Positions 10,894 through 23,282 of a stretch of 64,000 nucleotides of DNA are shown piece by piece; the first letter of the stretch is position 1, and each line of letters opens with the position of its first letter. The translations under genes and the position numbers were made by a program. Below the pieces are notes generated by a model, which searched no databases, was not told where the DNA came from, and saw only the letters and a list, made by a program, of their open reading frames with translations. This stretch comes from Saccharum officinarum. Lineage: Eukaryota; Streptophyta; Magnoliopsida; Poales; Poaceae. The stretch spans positions 9,586,191-9,650,190 of the forward strand of contig CM036223.1 of NCBI GenBank assembly GCA_020631735.1. Direction: 5' to 3'.

Positions 10894-13800
10894 GGAATGG
10901 AAGACCTTTTAAGGAAGAGAGACACGTTATCTAGTTCCCAACATCTGCTATAGCATTCAGCTATAAAGCTTCAACATCGGCGAACAATTTGGCCACAGGC
11001 ACTTTCTGTTACTTCCTCTTCATGGTAAAATTTGTCTGAAGAATTCCCTTCATTGACTTCCATGAAGCATTGTTACTTTGGGAGGAATCCCAGATAGCAC
11101 ATTACTGCATTCTCAATGTACGGAGATCATTTGGTCCATGAGTGAACCACTCACAAGTATCTGACTTTCTAATGACCACAACATAGGCCATATAAACTTG
11201 ACACTAGACCGAAATAATCAGAAGTATACTCGTTAAAATGACTCTATGTTCACAAAGTTTGAAAAGCAGTCCTCTACCAAAATGGCTGGAGCACAACCTT
11301 CCAAAAGTGTGAGACCATAGATGGCAAATATACTCTGAGACTTTAGGATACTGACTAACCAATAGACAAGGTCTATGTTGGTCGTAAATGTTCATTCATT
11401 TAGGCACCAACTAATGGAAAACTACTTAAGGTTCCATGTGTGCAGTTCTCTTTCTCTGATGACAACACTGTATTATCTGAGTCTATCGAGAGGTTAGTGA
11501 ATGTGATAGCCGACTCTGTTGGCTTTCTATTTATGCCAACAGCTATCTAAAAGATTCTTTTATCCAAAGACAACAGTTATCTGGGTTGAATCAGATGCAA
11601 CCTCTTGGTAAAAACATGTATAAGGTACCAAAGTATGTCATCATTGGAAAATAATTCCCAAAGAAAGAGGTAACGAGGCCTTAAGGACAACAAAGTTGTA
11701 ATTATTCACTTAACCGCGGGGAGTAGTCTACCACCAAGCGATTGAGAAAAAATTTTCCTTAGTGACTTAGTTGTACTGTAAGTTGAGTTGACTTGCAGCA
11801 TAACAACTTTGTCAGGCCAACTTTCACCTTAGGCTTTCTCCTTTTGGATCAAATAGTAACTCTAAGATGGGAAATCTGTTGTTTGACACTTTTCAAATTG
11901 CTTTTGATTCACGATGATATAAATTGATTTGCAGAAACCAAGGCTACTCGTACATTGGGGATACGAGAAACCAAAAGCAAATGAAAGAGTGTAAACTAGT
12001 ATATGTGAGACCTCAAAAGGACCATCCAACAACAGATCTCGACTATTAATTTACATACCAATCCGAGGATGCACACGCTTTGAACTTGCAGGTTACTTTT
12101 GCAGGGCAAAACACATATTCTGCCTGGAGAACATTCCTACAAGGATAAGGAACCACTTTTGAATATTCCTTGACACTTCGTCCAATAAAGTTATGGACAA
12201 ACCATTTGTGGCACCTATGGGCACAAGGATGCTAATTGAAACTAAGTCATGCTTTCTCTAATTCTTCGCTTTAGCTGATAGAACACCTTGCACTATCTGT
12301 GTGATTGTCCAAGACGGAATTGACTTGGTCGTAATGACTCTGGACGATAGAGTATCACTCCAGTTATTGGCTAGTTGATTAACTTCTTGTTGGTTATTGC
12401 TCTGTAAGACCTAGCCTTCGTAGCTACCAATGAGTCATTACCTAACTGGAGATTAACCTTCCTATTGGTAACTAATTAGTTGTCTCTCAACGCTAAAAAG
12501 TTTCAAATCTTCACTCTTGACCACAACAACTGTGGTTGATGCAGAATAGATGGTTGCCATCGAAGTTGGCAAATACGAAGTTATTCTAGAGATGGTTGAT
12601 TTCGATTGTATGGTCATTATGCACAATGCGACAATCGATTCTCATCCCACAGATAACTTATCCAAAAGTAAGTGTTGTGTGTCCTTTTTATCCAACAGAG
12701 CTGAGATACGTGGCTCCCTAGATGCTGGTTGTCAATACTTGGGCAACTATGTAGAGTCACTTGACTACCACATATTGCAATCTGTTAAAGTTTATGTCGG
12801 TGACCTGTTCTTCAAAGGTTATCCTCTTAGCAACTTCAGGAGGAAGCTCCACTACTTTCGGTCTAAGATATGGATCTTACGATATGATATGGAGAGATAA
12901 CCCAGAAGGAACACAAGAAAATAGCACATCGTCTGTCGTTTGATAATGGATCATGACTAGAAACCGTGATACCAACGCGTGCCAAGCAGCCAGCCATGTG
13001 TCTGCAGCCACAAGAGGCCCTTGGTTTCGTCGCGGCACCATCAGCGACTACTCATAACACCATTACTAAACGCACAACGAAAGTGAAATTTCAAGTGGCA
13101 CCAATGGGCTGTAAGAGCAAGCGCCATACAAGGAGGGACAGCAATCAAAGGTAGTCACAAGGTTTAGAATCAACACGAAAATGATCCGAAGATCAAAATA
13201 TAGCACAAGAGAACATCACACAAATGCCAAGGATAACTGAGCAAGAGACTCTTGCTTAAATTCTACGTACGACTTGCGTCCACCGAGGGGAGTACCAGAT
13301 AAAAGATTAACAGGAGATTCATTCATGTTGGGCAACAACATGAGATCAAGACTGATAAACATCTCAAGACTTGAGAAGGTTGGGGACGGATTAAGAAAAT
13401 TTTAAGGGCGAAAACCGACACGTATTCATAGATTGAGTTGATAAGGTAGATGCACGAATTTGCAAGCACACGATTTAGAGGCCATAGCATGGATACATTG
13501 CGTCACAGTAGCTAACCTTTAGGAGAGGTAACCGAAAGGTCCAACAAGGATTCAGTTAAGGGTCTTACAACTTGGCATCAAACAACTATAGCCAAAAGGA
13601 AGAGTTGAAGAGAAACTATCTTGGCTAGTAGATCAAACAAAGGTATTCACGTGCGGTCGCAGGACAATCATGGTATACACGAATATTTAATGGTCCAGAC
13701 TTGGGCTCATAAGGAAAAGAACCTAATTGGGGATGACGCCAAGAGATCGTTTCGCATAACTCGAGTATTGCTCTAAGATAAAGCTACTCGACACTCGTAT

Positions 13801-15684
13801 ACTTACCGAAGACAATCGAAGTGACAACTATGACACTAATTAACTAACAAGCATACATACAAACATCATAGTCAAGCATTGGAGAGATCCAATCCAATTA
13901 GCTTAAGCAACCACTACTAAGCATCAGGCTCACCCACAACAAACATTCATCTAAAGCAAGAACTAACTACGAGTTTAGCCTAAGACAAACGCTAGCTAAG
14001 GTGGCTACTTAGCATGGGCACAGAACATGGACAGCAACATAGTAGTTAATTGTTTCGACCATAGCTGAGGTTGTAGACATCCCCTAAAGGTGATCCTAGA
14101 CTTTCTAGAAAGCTTAGAAAGATGGCTACACATTAGTTATTCATACCAAAAGCTAAATCATAGGTTAGCATGGTCAAACATGCTGAAGTTTCAGATCTGT
14201 ACTAATATGGACAGAAAACTGACAAGAACTTCAAAATTGCATAACTGGAGTTCTAGGGGTCCAACAAGGCTGAGCCTTAACTTTATGTAAAGCTTATTAA
14301 GTTGTCTATAACGTTCTTATTATCATATTAAGATGATTCTATATCTAACAAGGCCAGACAAGACAAAGAAGACATCTCTGCCCAGATTTGAACAGATTCT
14401 GTCATTCCACTTTACAAGCTCATAAGTAGAGATTTAGACCACCCCAATTGGTGCTATAGGACAATTTGGAAAGCTTAGAAAAAGTACTACACTTCTTCTA
14501 TTATCTCCAAGACATGATTCCATATGCACACAGGTCAAATAAAGCAAACATTCAGATTTGTTCTGAACATGAGCAGATTCTGACAACAAACTTCTAAAAT
14601 TTATAACTCTCAAACCATAAGACCTAGGGTCATAAAATTTTTGGACAAGCTAGATAAGTAAGTTAGCTACAACTTTGGTATTCTCTATAACTACAGAAAA
14701 CATCATTATGATCATAAAAGCATCACTACAACAGAAACCGTTCTAGCAGCCAATGTTTAATAAGCAAAACAAAGCTTGCCTTTGTTCTACTTAACAAGAG
14801 AGCACACAAACATGTTATTATAGTAGCTCTAAATATTATTACCTTAGACCAAACAATTTAATTCATTAATGAGAATGACAATTACTTAAGTGAGGTCTAG
14901 AGCATTTGCAAACACTTAGGTGAACAACATATCCACCACTAGGCTACGCTAGAGGACATCTGTCATTTCAAGCATATAACCACACTTATTTCTAGCAAGG
15001 CTAAGCACACACTTTTCTCAAACAACATGGAGTAAGGCATTCTTGTTTCGCTTCACACAAGACAGATAGTGTACTACATTGATCACAAGTTACTTATCAT
15101 TTGAACAAGGGTGAGAGGAGCATAGCTATGCATAAAGCAATACTCATGAAGATGCATGCCTCGTCCTATTCGTCCTCACAAGATTGCCAACCTAAGGTGG
15201 CGATCACGTTCTAGGTCGGTGGCATAACACGCACTCTCTCGATATATAGCTAGTCGTCAACTATATTCGACTTACGCATTCGTGGTTAGCGTACCTACAG
15301 AAAAGTTTCATTGCAGCCCAACATTTCCCCAAATATAGCACACAATGAAAACAGGAAAGTAAAATTCTAAGTACTCCCATATACATATACCCCGTATATA
15401 TACATGTAGCACCAAAACTACCCGAATCATTAATCACCCACAATTAAGTACCTTCATATATACATGTGTGTAACATGTAGATAATCCAGTAACCAAAACT
15501 AGCTCTCCCCTAGACCGCAGTTTGTACGGTCATGCTCTCACAACTCACACTTACCTGAGCGTAGGTGCGATGTTGCATAAAAGTAAACTAGCAACATATA
15601 TGGCTATTTCATATATAAAGGCTACCTCTGATCTGACATACCGGGTAGCATAGTGTGAGAGAGTCATCACACATACATACCTTG
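10894..15684 (-). other. Element B internal region, larger part, noncoding
   Basis: 4.8 kb with no recognisable gag, protease, RT or integrase on either strand. The longest frame is 116 codons at 12550-12900, antisense to the element and without a family I recognise. The stretch 14080-14720 carries copies of the AAGCTTATTAAGTTGTCTA-type monomer also seen in the LTR. The last five bases, CCTTG (15680-15684), are the left target duplication of Sire-2. Confidence 0.75.
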
Positions 15685-16474
15685 TGAAAGTCCCTAGTTT
15701 GGTTTTGGCTAATTGATGAAACCTAGGACTAACCTTTGTATCTAAGTGGATGATTTAGATAAAGGTGGTCATTGAATATGAGACATGACATTGACTCATA
15801 TGACCAAGATGGTGAAGACCAAGATGAGGCTTGGCTCGATGGACCGGTTGTAAAGGTGAAGGGCAAGTCGAGGCTTCGAAGCGAAGGACCATGCGATGGT
15901 GAAGCTTGAGCAAGACTTGGCGCCGATGGACCGATGCAACGGTAAAGAGCAAGTGAAGTCAAGGTCGATGGATCGAGATGGTCATGTGATGATATGAAGT
16001 GGATCATATCATTTGGAGAAACAAAATGGGCTCAAGGCAAAGGTATAACCATAGGGCCATTTTGTTTTACACTCAAGACACCATAGAGGGTGTGAGTGGT
16101 TTAGGGTCGATAGCCGAACTATTAAGAGGGGAAATCTTATCGGTTATTCGACGCACGGGTGCCACTAGGTGAATTCATGAAGTGCATTGCATGTAGGGCC
16201 TAGTGAGCTAACTGGAAAACCTTTGAAAATGATTGAGAAAAAGCTAACACACAAGCACATGGAGATGTACACTTGATGGTGTTGGCACATTTGCAAAGGT
16301 GGCGTTGGTCGCGCTGTGGTTTGCGGGTATAGAGAGGTTTGGGTTCCTCTCTCTCTCCCGCCGAGCGTGCGAGCGCGGGATTCAGGCGATTTCGGGGAAA
16401 TGAAATGCCTATATTCCATTGCGCCGGAAGTCAGAAAAGAAACGGAGGCGAACGCGGTCACAGAGGTGACCGGA

Positions 16475-16975
16475 CGCAGCACCGGACGCTGCACCGGACG
16501 CTGCACCGGACGCGGTCACTGTGGACCGGCGCGTCCGGTCAGTGCAGCGCGGGCGTCAGGCGCGCGAGCTAGGGTTTGGCACCAGTGCGTCCGGTGACCC
16601 ACGGGACCGGCGCGTCCGGTCTGGCGAACAGCGAGTCACGTAGTCTTCGGACGCGGTGCGCGTCCGGTGTCACACCATCGGACGCGTCCGGTGGTCTCGG
16701 GAGCTTACTGGACTCGCACCGGACGCGGGTACTGTGGCGTCCGGTGGTGGCGAGGAGCGCGTCCGGTGGTTGCTTCGCGGGCGCGGGTGCTGTGCGCACC
16801 GGCGCGTCCGGTGGTTCGCAGCAGCGCGTCCGGTGGGCCGTTTGACCGTTGGCACGCAGTGACCGTTGGAGGATCTAACGGACGAATTTGAAATTCGGAG
16901 GACACGCGGATGTCGGAGGGGCACCGGACGCGGTTGAGCGCGTCCGGTGAGTTACCACCGGCGCGTCCGGTGCTC
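16475..16975. repeat. Clustered CGTCCGGT / ACCGGACG motifs in Sire-2 5' LTR
   Basis: More than fifteen copies of the octamer CGTCCGGT or its complement ACCGGACG occur in 0.5 kb just upstream of the TATA box, some arranged as palindromes such as CACCGGACGC...GCGTCCGGTG. Spacing is irregular. Clustered CpG-rich palindromic motifs upstream of the core promoter are a described Sirevirus feature. They may bind a regulator or attract methylation; neither is shown here. Confidence 0.85.
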
Positions 16976-17026
16976 CCGCAGAAAACGGACAAGTGGGTTG
17001 TAACGGCTCTTTTTGGATGGGTTGCT

Positions 17027-17033
17027 TATAAAT
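17027..17033 (+). promoter_or_regulatory. Sire-2 5' LTR TATA box
   Basis: TATAAAT in GCTTATAAATACTTGTTGG, directly downstream of the CGTCCGGT cluster. The same sequence is at 25806-25812 in the 3' LTR and, with the same downstream ACTTGTTGG, at 54789-54795 in the Sire-1 LTR remnant. Confidence 0.75.
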
Positions 17034-17956
17034 ACTTGTTGGCCGGCCCTTGGGGAGGCAGCTTGCTATTTCTAACATACTTGTGCATCCTTTGAGCTAG
17101 CACAACTCCTCCCACTCATCTCTCTTGCTTGATTGCAAATCAAAAGTGAGATTGAGTGATCCCAAAGTGCATTGCATAGCTTGAGGGCATCTAGTGGCAC
17201 TTGTGGGTGGTTTAGCCGGTGGATTTCTTGTTACTCTTGGAGAGTACCGCTCCTAGCCGGCTTGGAGATTGTTGGAGGCGTTGGCAAGAGAAGGTGATTG
17301 TTCTTGGCCACCTCCGGTTGTTTGTGAGAGGTTCTTGTGCTTTCCTCGGCGGAGTGCCAAAAGCAACTTTATTACATTGCGCGTGTCATTGAGTTACCTC
17401 ACTTGAGAGTGGTGTCTTGCGGTGCCTTGCGGGGCGTGCCTTGAGGGGCAAGTGACTTGAGGGTCACACCGAGGAACCATCTAAGTGTTGGTCGACACAA
17501 CCGGTGACGTAGCTTGTCGGTGCACAAGTGAACACCGGGTGAACAAAAATTATTGTGTCTCTTGTCTCCCGGTGATTGGTCTACATATTGTGTTGTTGTC
17601 AATATTAATTGATTGTATATCATCTTGGTGATTGGCAACATCTTCACTCCACCGTCGGTATAAGATTCACAATCCTATCTCTTGCACTTATCTTTACTAG
17701 ATTATCTTGTGTAGCTCTAGTAGTACCTTTGCTAGTTGTTGTTAGCTTGCTCACTAGTGTAAGTTTTAGTGACCTAGCCCTTGTGTGAATTAGAGATCAT
17801 AATCTACTAGACTTGTGGATAGGAGGCTTGCATCACTTCCGTAGGCTAAGCAAAACTCGCTTTACGCCGTTTGTTATTCTAACAAGTTTGCTTAGTGGTA
17901 CTTGTAGAATTTTTAATAGGCTATTCACCCCCCTCTAGCCATCTAGGACCTTACAA

Positions 17957-17973
17957 TTGGTATCGGAGCCGTG
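17957..17973 (+). promoter_or_regulatory. Sire-2 primer binding site
   Basis: TTGGTATCGGAGCCGTG lies two bases after the LTR end. It resembles the initiator Met-tRNA complement TGGTATCAGAGC with an A-to-G change, as in other Sireviruses. Confidence 0.85.
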
Positions 17974-18015
17974 GTCACCGTTTTAATCAAGGCTTAACAT
18001 CCTTCGGTGTGAAAA

Positions 18016-20073
18016 ATGGCTCAAATTGTGTTCAATCATGTTGGGGGCAAACCACCGTTCTTTGATGGTGTTAGTTCTTTTGCTCATTGGAAGAGAAAGA
18101 TGACAATGTACCTTGGTTCTATTCATGAGAGAGTATTGGAAGTCACCGAGAATGATTTTGCTATCATTGATCCCGATCATCTCACCGATGAGGATAGAGC
18201 AAATAGAACATGCAATAGAATGGCTCTCAATACTTTTTACCATGGTATTGACACAAAAGTATTTGAGGGCATCAAGGATTTGGAATTGGCAAATGAAGTG
18301 TGGACAAGGTTAAGTGAAACATATGAGGGCACTAAGGTTGTGAAGAGTGCCAAGCTATATGGGCTCAAGAGTGAGTTTGAGAACTTCAAGAAAAAGGATG
18401 ATGAAACAATCATTGAAATGTTTCATAGATTGCAAGTGATAGTCAATGATCTCAAGAGCTTAGGGCACAAGACTCAAGATCAAGATTTTTGTCACAAGTT
18501 CTTATTGAGCTTACCTAGAAGATTCAAGATGTTGATCATGATGTTGCAAAGAGATGGGCTTGAAACAATGAAGCCAAATGATTTGCTTGGAGAGGTGTTA
18601 ACCTTTGACAAGTATGATCAAGATGTTGATGAGAAGGAGGAAGAAAAGAAGAAGAAGACCGTGGCATTCAAGGCCATCTCCTCCAAGGGCAAAGCTACCA
18701 TCATTGAAGAAGAAGAAGACAATGATGAAGATGAAGATTATGAAATTGATGATGAGGCATTTGCTTTTGTAGTCAAGAAAATGGGTCACATGTTCATTAA
18801 GAGAAGAGGCTTCAAAAAGAGAAATGACAATTTCAAGAGCAATGAGCAACAAAGGAAGTGCTTCAATTGTGATAGCACCGAACATCTTCAAGTCGATTGT
18901 CCCTATGACAAGAAGAAAAACAACAAGAGGGGCAAGTTTGAGAAGAAAAAGAAAGAAGCCAAGATAACATTCAAGAAAGGCAAGAATGGAGTCTATATGG
19001 CCACTTGGGAAAGTGATGATGATGATGAAGAAGAAGAATCATCCAACAAGGCTTTTGCTTCCATTGCTATCAACAAGAAGCCTTCACTATTTGATTCATC
19101 CTCTTCGTGCTTCATGGCCAAAGAAGCTAAGGTATTATATGATGAAAGTGATGATGAAAGTGAAATGGAATATGTTCATGATAGTGATAATGATAAATAT
19201 GATAATGAAAATGATGATGATGATGAACCAACTAAAGAACAACTATATGACTTGTTGCAACAAACTAGAGACATAGCTATTGCCAAGAACAAGGAGTGCA
19301 AGAAGCTTTCAATGAAAGTAGGAATACTTGAGAAAGTTCTTGGTGAGCTTAAGACCACTCATGAGAGTCTAGTGGAAGACCATGAGGATCTTGATAAGGC
19401 TCATTCCAAGCTTGAAAAAGCTCACTCATTGCTACTTGAGCAACAAGCAAAGAAAGAGGTTGTTGTATCATGTGATATAGGTGTTACATGTGATATAATT
19501 GATGAATCCTTTAATGAACCTATCATCATGTCAAATACTAACCCTTCTTGTAGCTCTTCATCCACCACCACTAACTCTACCTCCACTACTAGTGATGGTT
19601 TCACTTGTGATGCCTCACTAATGGTTGAGAATGAGACTCTCAAGAGAAAGGTGGATGAGCTCACTCACGCCCTAGGCAAGGCCTATGGTGGTGAGGCCCG
19701 CTTGCTTAAGTGCTTGGGTAGCCAAAGGTTCTCTCTTAACAAAGAGGGATTGGGCTACACCCCCAAGAAAGGCAAGTCGGCCTTTGCAACTCCAAAGCCT
19801 AGCTTTGTGAAGGGCAATGGTCGGTTTTGCAATAGATGTAAGCAAGTTGGGCACCTAGAGCATAATTGCAATAAAAAGAACCAAAGCAAGAAATTTGTTA
19901 ATGCTATACCTTTTGATTCTTGCTATGTGCTTACCAAAGGTGTGAAGGGTGTGCAAGCTAAGTTTATTGGTACACCCATTGTTGGCCCAAAGAAGAAGGC
20001 TATTTGGGTACCAAAGAGCTTAGTTACTAACCTACAAGGACCCAAGCAAAAATGGGTACCTAAGCTTCATTGA
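18016..20073 (+). CDS. gag: Sire-2 Gag polyprotein (685 aa)
   Basis: Intact frame beginning about 60 bp after the LTR. The N-terminal third resembles the copia gag domain (UBN2 type). A basic/acidic linker follows, then a CCHC zinc knuckle C282-x2-C285-x4-H290-x4-C295. Next come very acidic runs (about residues 225-245, 335-345, 375-410), a probable coiled coil (about 430-485), a Ser/Thr-rich stretch, and a second CCHC knuckle C605-x2-C608-x4-H613-x4-C618. Knuckles bind genomic RNA during packaging. Length and the two-knuckle layout fit Sirevirus Gag. It ends at TGA 20071-20073. The pol frame lies in a different phase. The ATG at 18016 is the first one after the PBS and opens with the family-like start MAQIVFNHVGG. 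Confidence 0.95.
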   Translation: MAQIVFNHVGGKPPFFDGVSSFAHWKRKMTMYLGSIHERVLEVTENDFAIIDPDHLTDEDRANRTCNRMALNTFYHGIDTKVFEGIKDLELANEVWTRLSETYEGTKVVKSAKLYGLKSEFENFKKKDDETIIEMFHRLQVIVNDLKSLGHKTQDQDFCHKFLLSLPRRFKMLIMMLQRDGLETMKPNDLLGEVLTFDKYDQDVDEKEEEKKKKTVAFKAISSKGKATIIEEEEDNDEDEDYEIDDEAFAFVVKKMGHMFIKRRGFKKRNDNFKSNEQQRKCFNCDSTEHLQVDCPYDKKKNNKRGKFEKKKKEAKITFKKGKNGVYMATWESDDDDEEEESSNKAFASIAINKKPSLFDSSSSCFMAKEAKVLYDESDDESEMEYVHDSDNDKYDNENDDDDEPTKEQLYDLLQQTRDIAIAKNKECKKLSMKVGILEKVLGELKTTHESLVEDHEDLDKAHSKLEKAHSLLLEQQAKKEVVVSCDIGVTCDIIDESFNEPIIMSNTNPSCSSSSTTTNSTSTTSDGFTCDASLMVENETLKRKVDELTHALGKAYGGEARLLKCLGSQRFSLNKEGLGYTPKKGKSAFATPKPSFVKGNGRFCNRCKQVGHLEHNCNKKNQSKKFVNAIPFDSCYVLTKGVKGVQAKFIGTPIVGPKKKAIWVPKSLVTNLQGPKQKWVPKLH

Positions 20074-20084
20074 TTTGCTTGTAG

Positions 20085-21308
20085 GTCAATTACAAAGCCG
20101 GAGGAAGGCATTGGATTATTGATAGTGGGTGCACTCAACACATGACCGGTACATCAAGAATGTTTGACTCAATCAATGACAATGATAGTGGTGTTGATTC
20201 TATCACATTTGGCAATAACAAGAAAGGCAAGGTCATTGGCTTGGGAAAGATTGCAATATCAAATGACATGAGTATCTCCAATGTGTTGCTAGTTGAAAGC
20301 TTGGATTTCAATCTTCTATCCGTGGCACAAATATGTGATCTAGGCTACAAATGCATCTTTGGGGTTGATGATGTGGAAGTTATTAGTGTGGATGGTTCAA
20401 ATATGGCATTCAAGGGCTTTAGATATGAGAATCTCTACCTAGTTGACTTCAATGCTAGAGAAACTTCTTTGACAACTTGCTTAGTCTCCAAATCAAGCAT
20501 GGGTTGGCTTTGGCATAGAAGGCTTGGTCATGTTGGCATGAAACAATTGAAGAAGCTTACAACTCACAATCTTGTCAATGGTTTGAAAGATGTTGAATTT
20601 GAGAAGAATAAGCTTTGTAGTGCATGTCAAGCCGGGAAGCAAGTTGGAAGCTCACATCCAAAGAAGAGTACAATGAGCACATGCAAAGCATTTGAGTTGA
20701 TGCACATGGATCTATTTGGACCAACAACATATACAAGCATAGGCGGCAACAAGTATGGCTTTGTCATAGTGGATGACTTCACAAGATTCACATGGGTATT
20801 CTTTCTTAGTGACAAGAGTGAAGTGTTTGACACCTTCAAGACATTTCTCACTAGAGTTCACAATGAGTTTGAGATTAGAATCAAGAAAGTGAGAAGTGAC
20901 AATGGAAGTGAGTTCAAGAATACAAGAATTGAAGAACTTTGTGATCATTATGGTATTGGACATCAATTCTCGGCCAAGTACACTCCACAATCAAATGGCT
21001 TAGTTGAGAGGAAGAATAGAACATTGCTTGATATGGCTAGATCAATGCTTCATGAGTACAATGTGAGTCAATCATTTTGGGATGAAGCAATCAATACCGC
21101 TTGCTACTACATCAATAGACTATATTGTCATCCATTGCTAGAGAAGACCCCATATGAGCTACTTCATGGAAGAAAGCCCAATATTTCTTACTTTAGGGTG
21201 TTTGGTTGCAAATGCTATATCTTGAAAAAGGGCACTAGATTGGGAAGTTTGACAAGAGATGTGATGAGGGTTCCTACTTGGTTATTCAACTACAAGCAAA
21301 GCTTATAG
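20085..21308 (+). pseudogene. pol: Sire-2 pol segment 1: protease and integrase
   Basis: The frame opens after a TAG at 20082-20084. The aspartic protease site WIIDSGCTQHM is at 20112-20144, with the catalytic DSG at 20121-20129, so the first ATG (20142) is not the true start. A GAG-pre-integrase HHCC region follows (WHRRLGHVG near 20511, LCSACQAGK near 20614). The integrase core has D at 20709, D at 20898 and E at 21006, with 35 residues between the last two, the DD35E triad. The frame is then lost: one base is missing near 21243 in a GGGAAG run and another near 21281 in a TTGGTT run, judged against the conserved reading around KKGTRLG. The tail to the stop at 21308 is out of frame. Confidence 0.93.
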
Positions 21309-22370
21309 AGTTTGGAACAACTCAAGTGGCATTCTAGAAGAAGTCCATGATGTGCAATTTGATGAAACCAATGGGTCACAAGATGAAGAAGAGAATCTAG
21401 ATGATGTTAGTGGAACTCTATTGGTGGAAGCAATGAAGAACATGGACATTGGGGACATTAGAGCAAAGCAAGTTATTGATATTCAAGATGATGATAAAGA
21501 TCAAGTGCTCAATTCTCCATTCAAGCTAGCTAGTGACTCTCAAGTGCAAGTACAAGGTGCTAGTTCATCTCATCAAGATACATCAAGTGATCAACCAAGC
21601 TCAAGCAATCAAGTGCAAGTACTCCAACCACAACATGTTGCAAGAGATCACCCCATTGATAGTGTTATTGGTGATATTAGAAGTGGTGTGCAAACAAGAT
21701 CAAGATTGGCAATGTTTTGTGAGCATGCATCATTTGTGTCAACCTTAGAACCAAAGAAGATAGAAGAAGCTTTGAGGGATGCCGATTGGATCATGGCTAT
21801 GCAAGAAGAACTTAATAATTTCACAAGAAATGATGTTTGGGAGTTGGTAGAAAGACCAAATAACTACAATGTGATTGGAACCAAGTGGGTGTTCAAAAAC
21901 AAGCAAGATCAAGATGGCATTGTAGTGAGAAACAAAGCAAGACTAGTTGCTCAAGGTTACACTCAAGTTGAAGGTCTTGACTATGATGAGACATATGCTC
22001 CCGTGGCAAGATTAGAGGCAATAAGGATACTATTGGCTTATGCTTGTGCACACAATATCAAACTATATCAAATGGATGTCAAAAGTGCATTTCTCAATGG
22101 GATCATCAATGAGTTAGTATTTGTTGAGCAACCGCCCGGATTTGAAGATGACAAGAAACCCAACCATGTGTACAAGTTGAAGAAGGCTTTATATGGCTTA
22201 AAGCAAGCACCTAGAGCATGGTATGAGAGGCTAAGGGATTTCCTTCTCTCTAAGGGATTCAAGATGGGCAAGGTTGATACAACTCTATTCACCAAGAAGA
22301 TTGGAAATGATCTATTCATAGTGCAAATATATGTTGATGACATCATCTTTGGATCAACCAATCAAGCTAT
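21281..22370 (+). pseudogene. pol: Sire-2 pol segment 2: integrase C-terminus and reverse transcriptase
   Basis: After the two single-base losses, pol resumes in a new phase and stays open to a stop at 22390-22392. It has a variable acidic linker, then the copia RT (PF07727 type): WIMAMQEEL, NDVWELV, IGTKWVFKNK, YDETYAPVARLEAIR, QMDVKSAFLNG, KALYGLKQAPRAW. The catalytic YVDD is at 22330-22341, intact here but mutated in Sire-1. A third single-base loss near 22369, in GCTATTG, throws the reading out of phase after FGSTNQA. Sire-1 reads through this point without a break at about 336-350. Confidence 0.92.
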
Positions 22371-23282
22371 TGTGAAGAATTTGGTGCTATGATGGCCAAA
22401 GAGTTTGAAATGTCTATGATTGGTGAACTTAGCTACTTCCTTGGTCTCCAAGTAAAGCAATTGAAGAATGGGACATTTGTGAGTCAAGGGAAATACATAA
22501 GGGACATGTTGAAGAAGTTTGGAATGCAAGATGCAAAACCAATTTCAACTCCAATGGGTACAAGTGGCAATTTGGATAGTGATCTTGATGGCAATATGGT
22601 GAATCAAAAGGAATATCGGTCTTTGATTGGAAGTCTACTCTATGTCACCGCATCAAGGCCGGATGTCATGTTTAGTGTTTGCATGTGTGCTAGATATCAA
22701 GCCTCACCTAGAGAGAGTCATCTCACGGCCGCAAAGAGAATATTGAGGTACTTGAAGCAAACAAGAGATGTTGGACTATGGTATCCCAAGGGGTCAAAGT
22801 TTGAATTGATTGGATATTCGGACTCCGACTATGGGGGTTGCAAGATCAATAGAAAGAGCACAAGTGGCACATGTCAATTACTTGGAAGATCACTTGTGTC
22901 ATGGTCCTCAAAGAAACAAAATAGTGTGGCAATCTCTACCGCCGAAGCCGAATATGTGAGTGCGGGGAGTTGTTGTGCACAATTGCTATGGATGAAATCA
23001 ACTTTGAAGGATTATGGTCTCAACTTTAAGAATGTGCCATTGTTATGTGATAATGAAAGTGCAATCAAGATGGTACAAAACCCGGTTCAACATGGAAGAA
23101 CAAAGCATATTGACATAAGACATCATTTCATTAGAGATCATCAACAAAAGGGAGATATTGCCATTGAAAGTGTTGGCACCGATGATCAACTTGCCGATAT
23201 TCTCACTAAGCCACTTGATGAAAAGAGGTTTTGCAAGCTAAGGAATGAATTGAACATTCTTGATTTCTCAAACATGAGTTGA
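22370..23282 (+). pseudogene. pol: Sire-2 pol segment 3: RT thumb and RNase H
   Basis: Third pol phase, open to TGA at 23280-23282. It begins with MMAKEFEMSMIGELSYFLGLQ and continues through the RT connection to a full RNase H with the acidic residues in GYSDSDYGG, STAEAEY and LCDNES, and the ending HIDIRHHFIRDH, LADILTKPL and FSNMS. It matches Sire-1 residue for residue in layout. Protein ends in the two elements are the same. Apart from the phase change at its start it carries no defect I can see. Confidence 0.93.

Larger units (their letters stand above)
15685..17955 (+). repeat. Sire-2 5' LTR
   Basis: 2271 bp. It ends TTACA directly before the PBS. It contains the CGTCCGGT cluster at 16475-16975, a TATA box at 17027 and a transcribed R/U5 part after that. 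Open frames on both strands within the cluster exist because it is GC-rich and lacks stops; they are not genes. Confidence 0.96.

Noticed and set aside
12550..12900. 116-codon plus-strand frame in the B interior
   Set aside because: It is antisense to the element, matches no family I recognise, and is within the length expected by chance in 5 kb of such composition.
16475..16975. CGTCCGGT cluster considered as a CRISPR-like or satellite array
   Set aside because: Spacing is irregular, repeats are only 8-10 bp, and it sits at the promoter end of an LTR in a plant retroelement.
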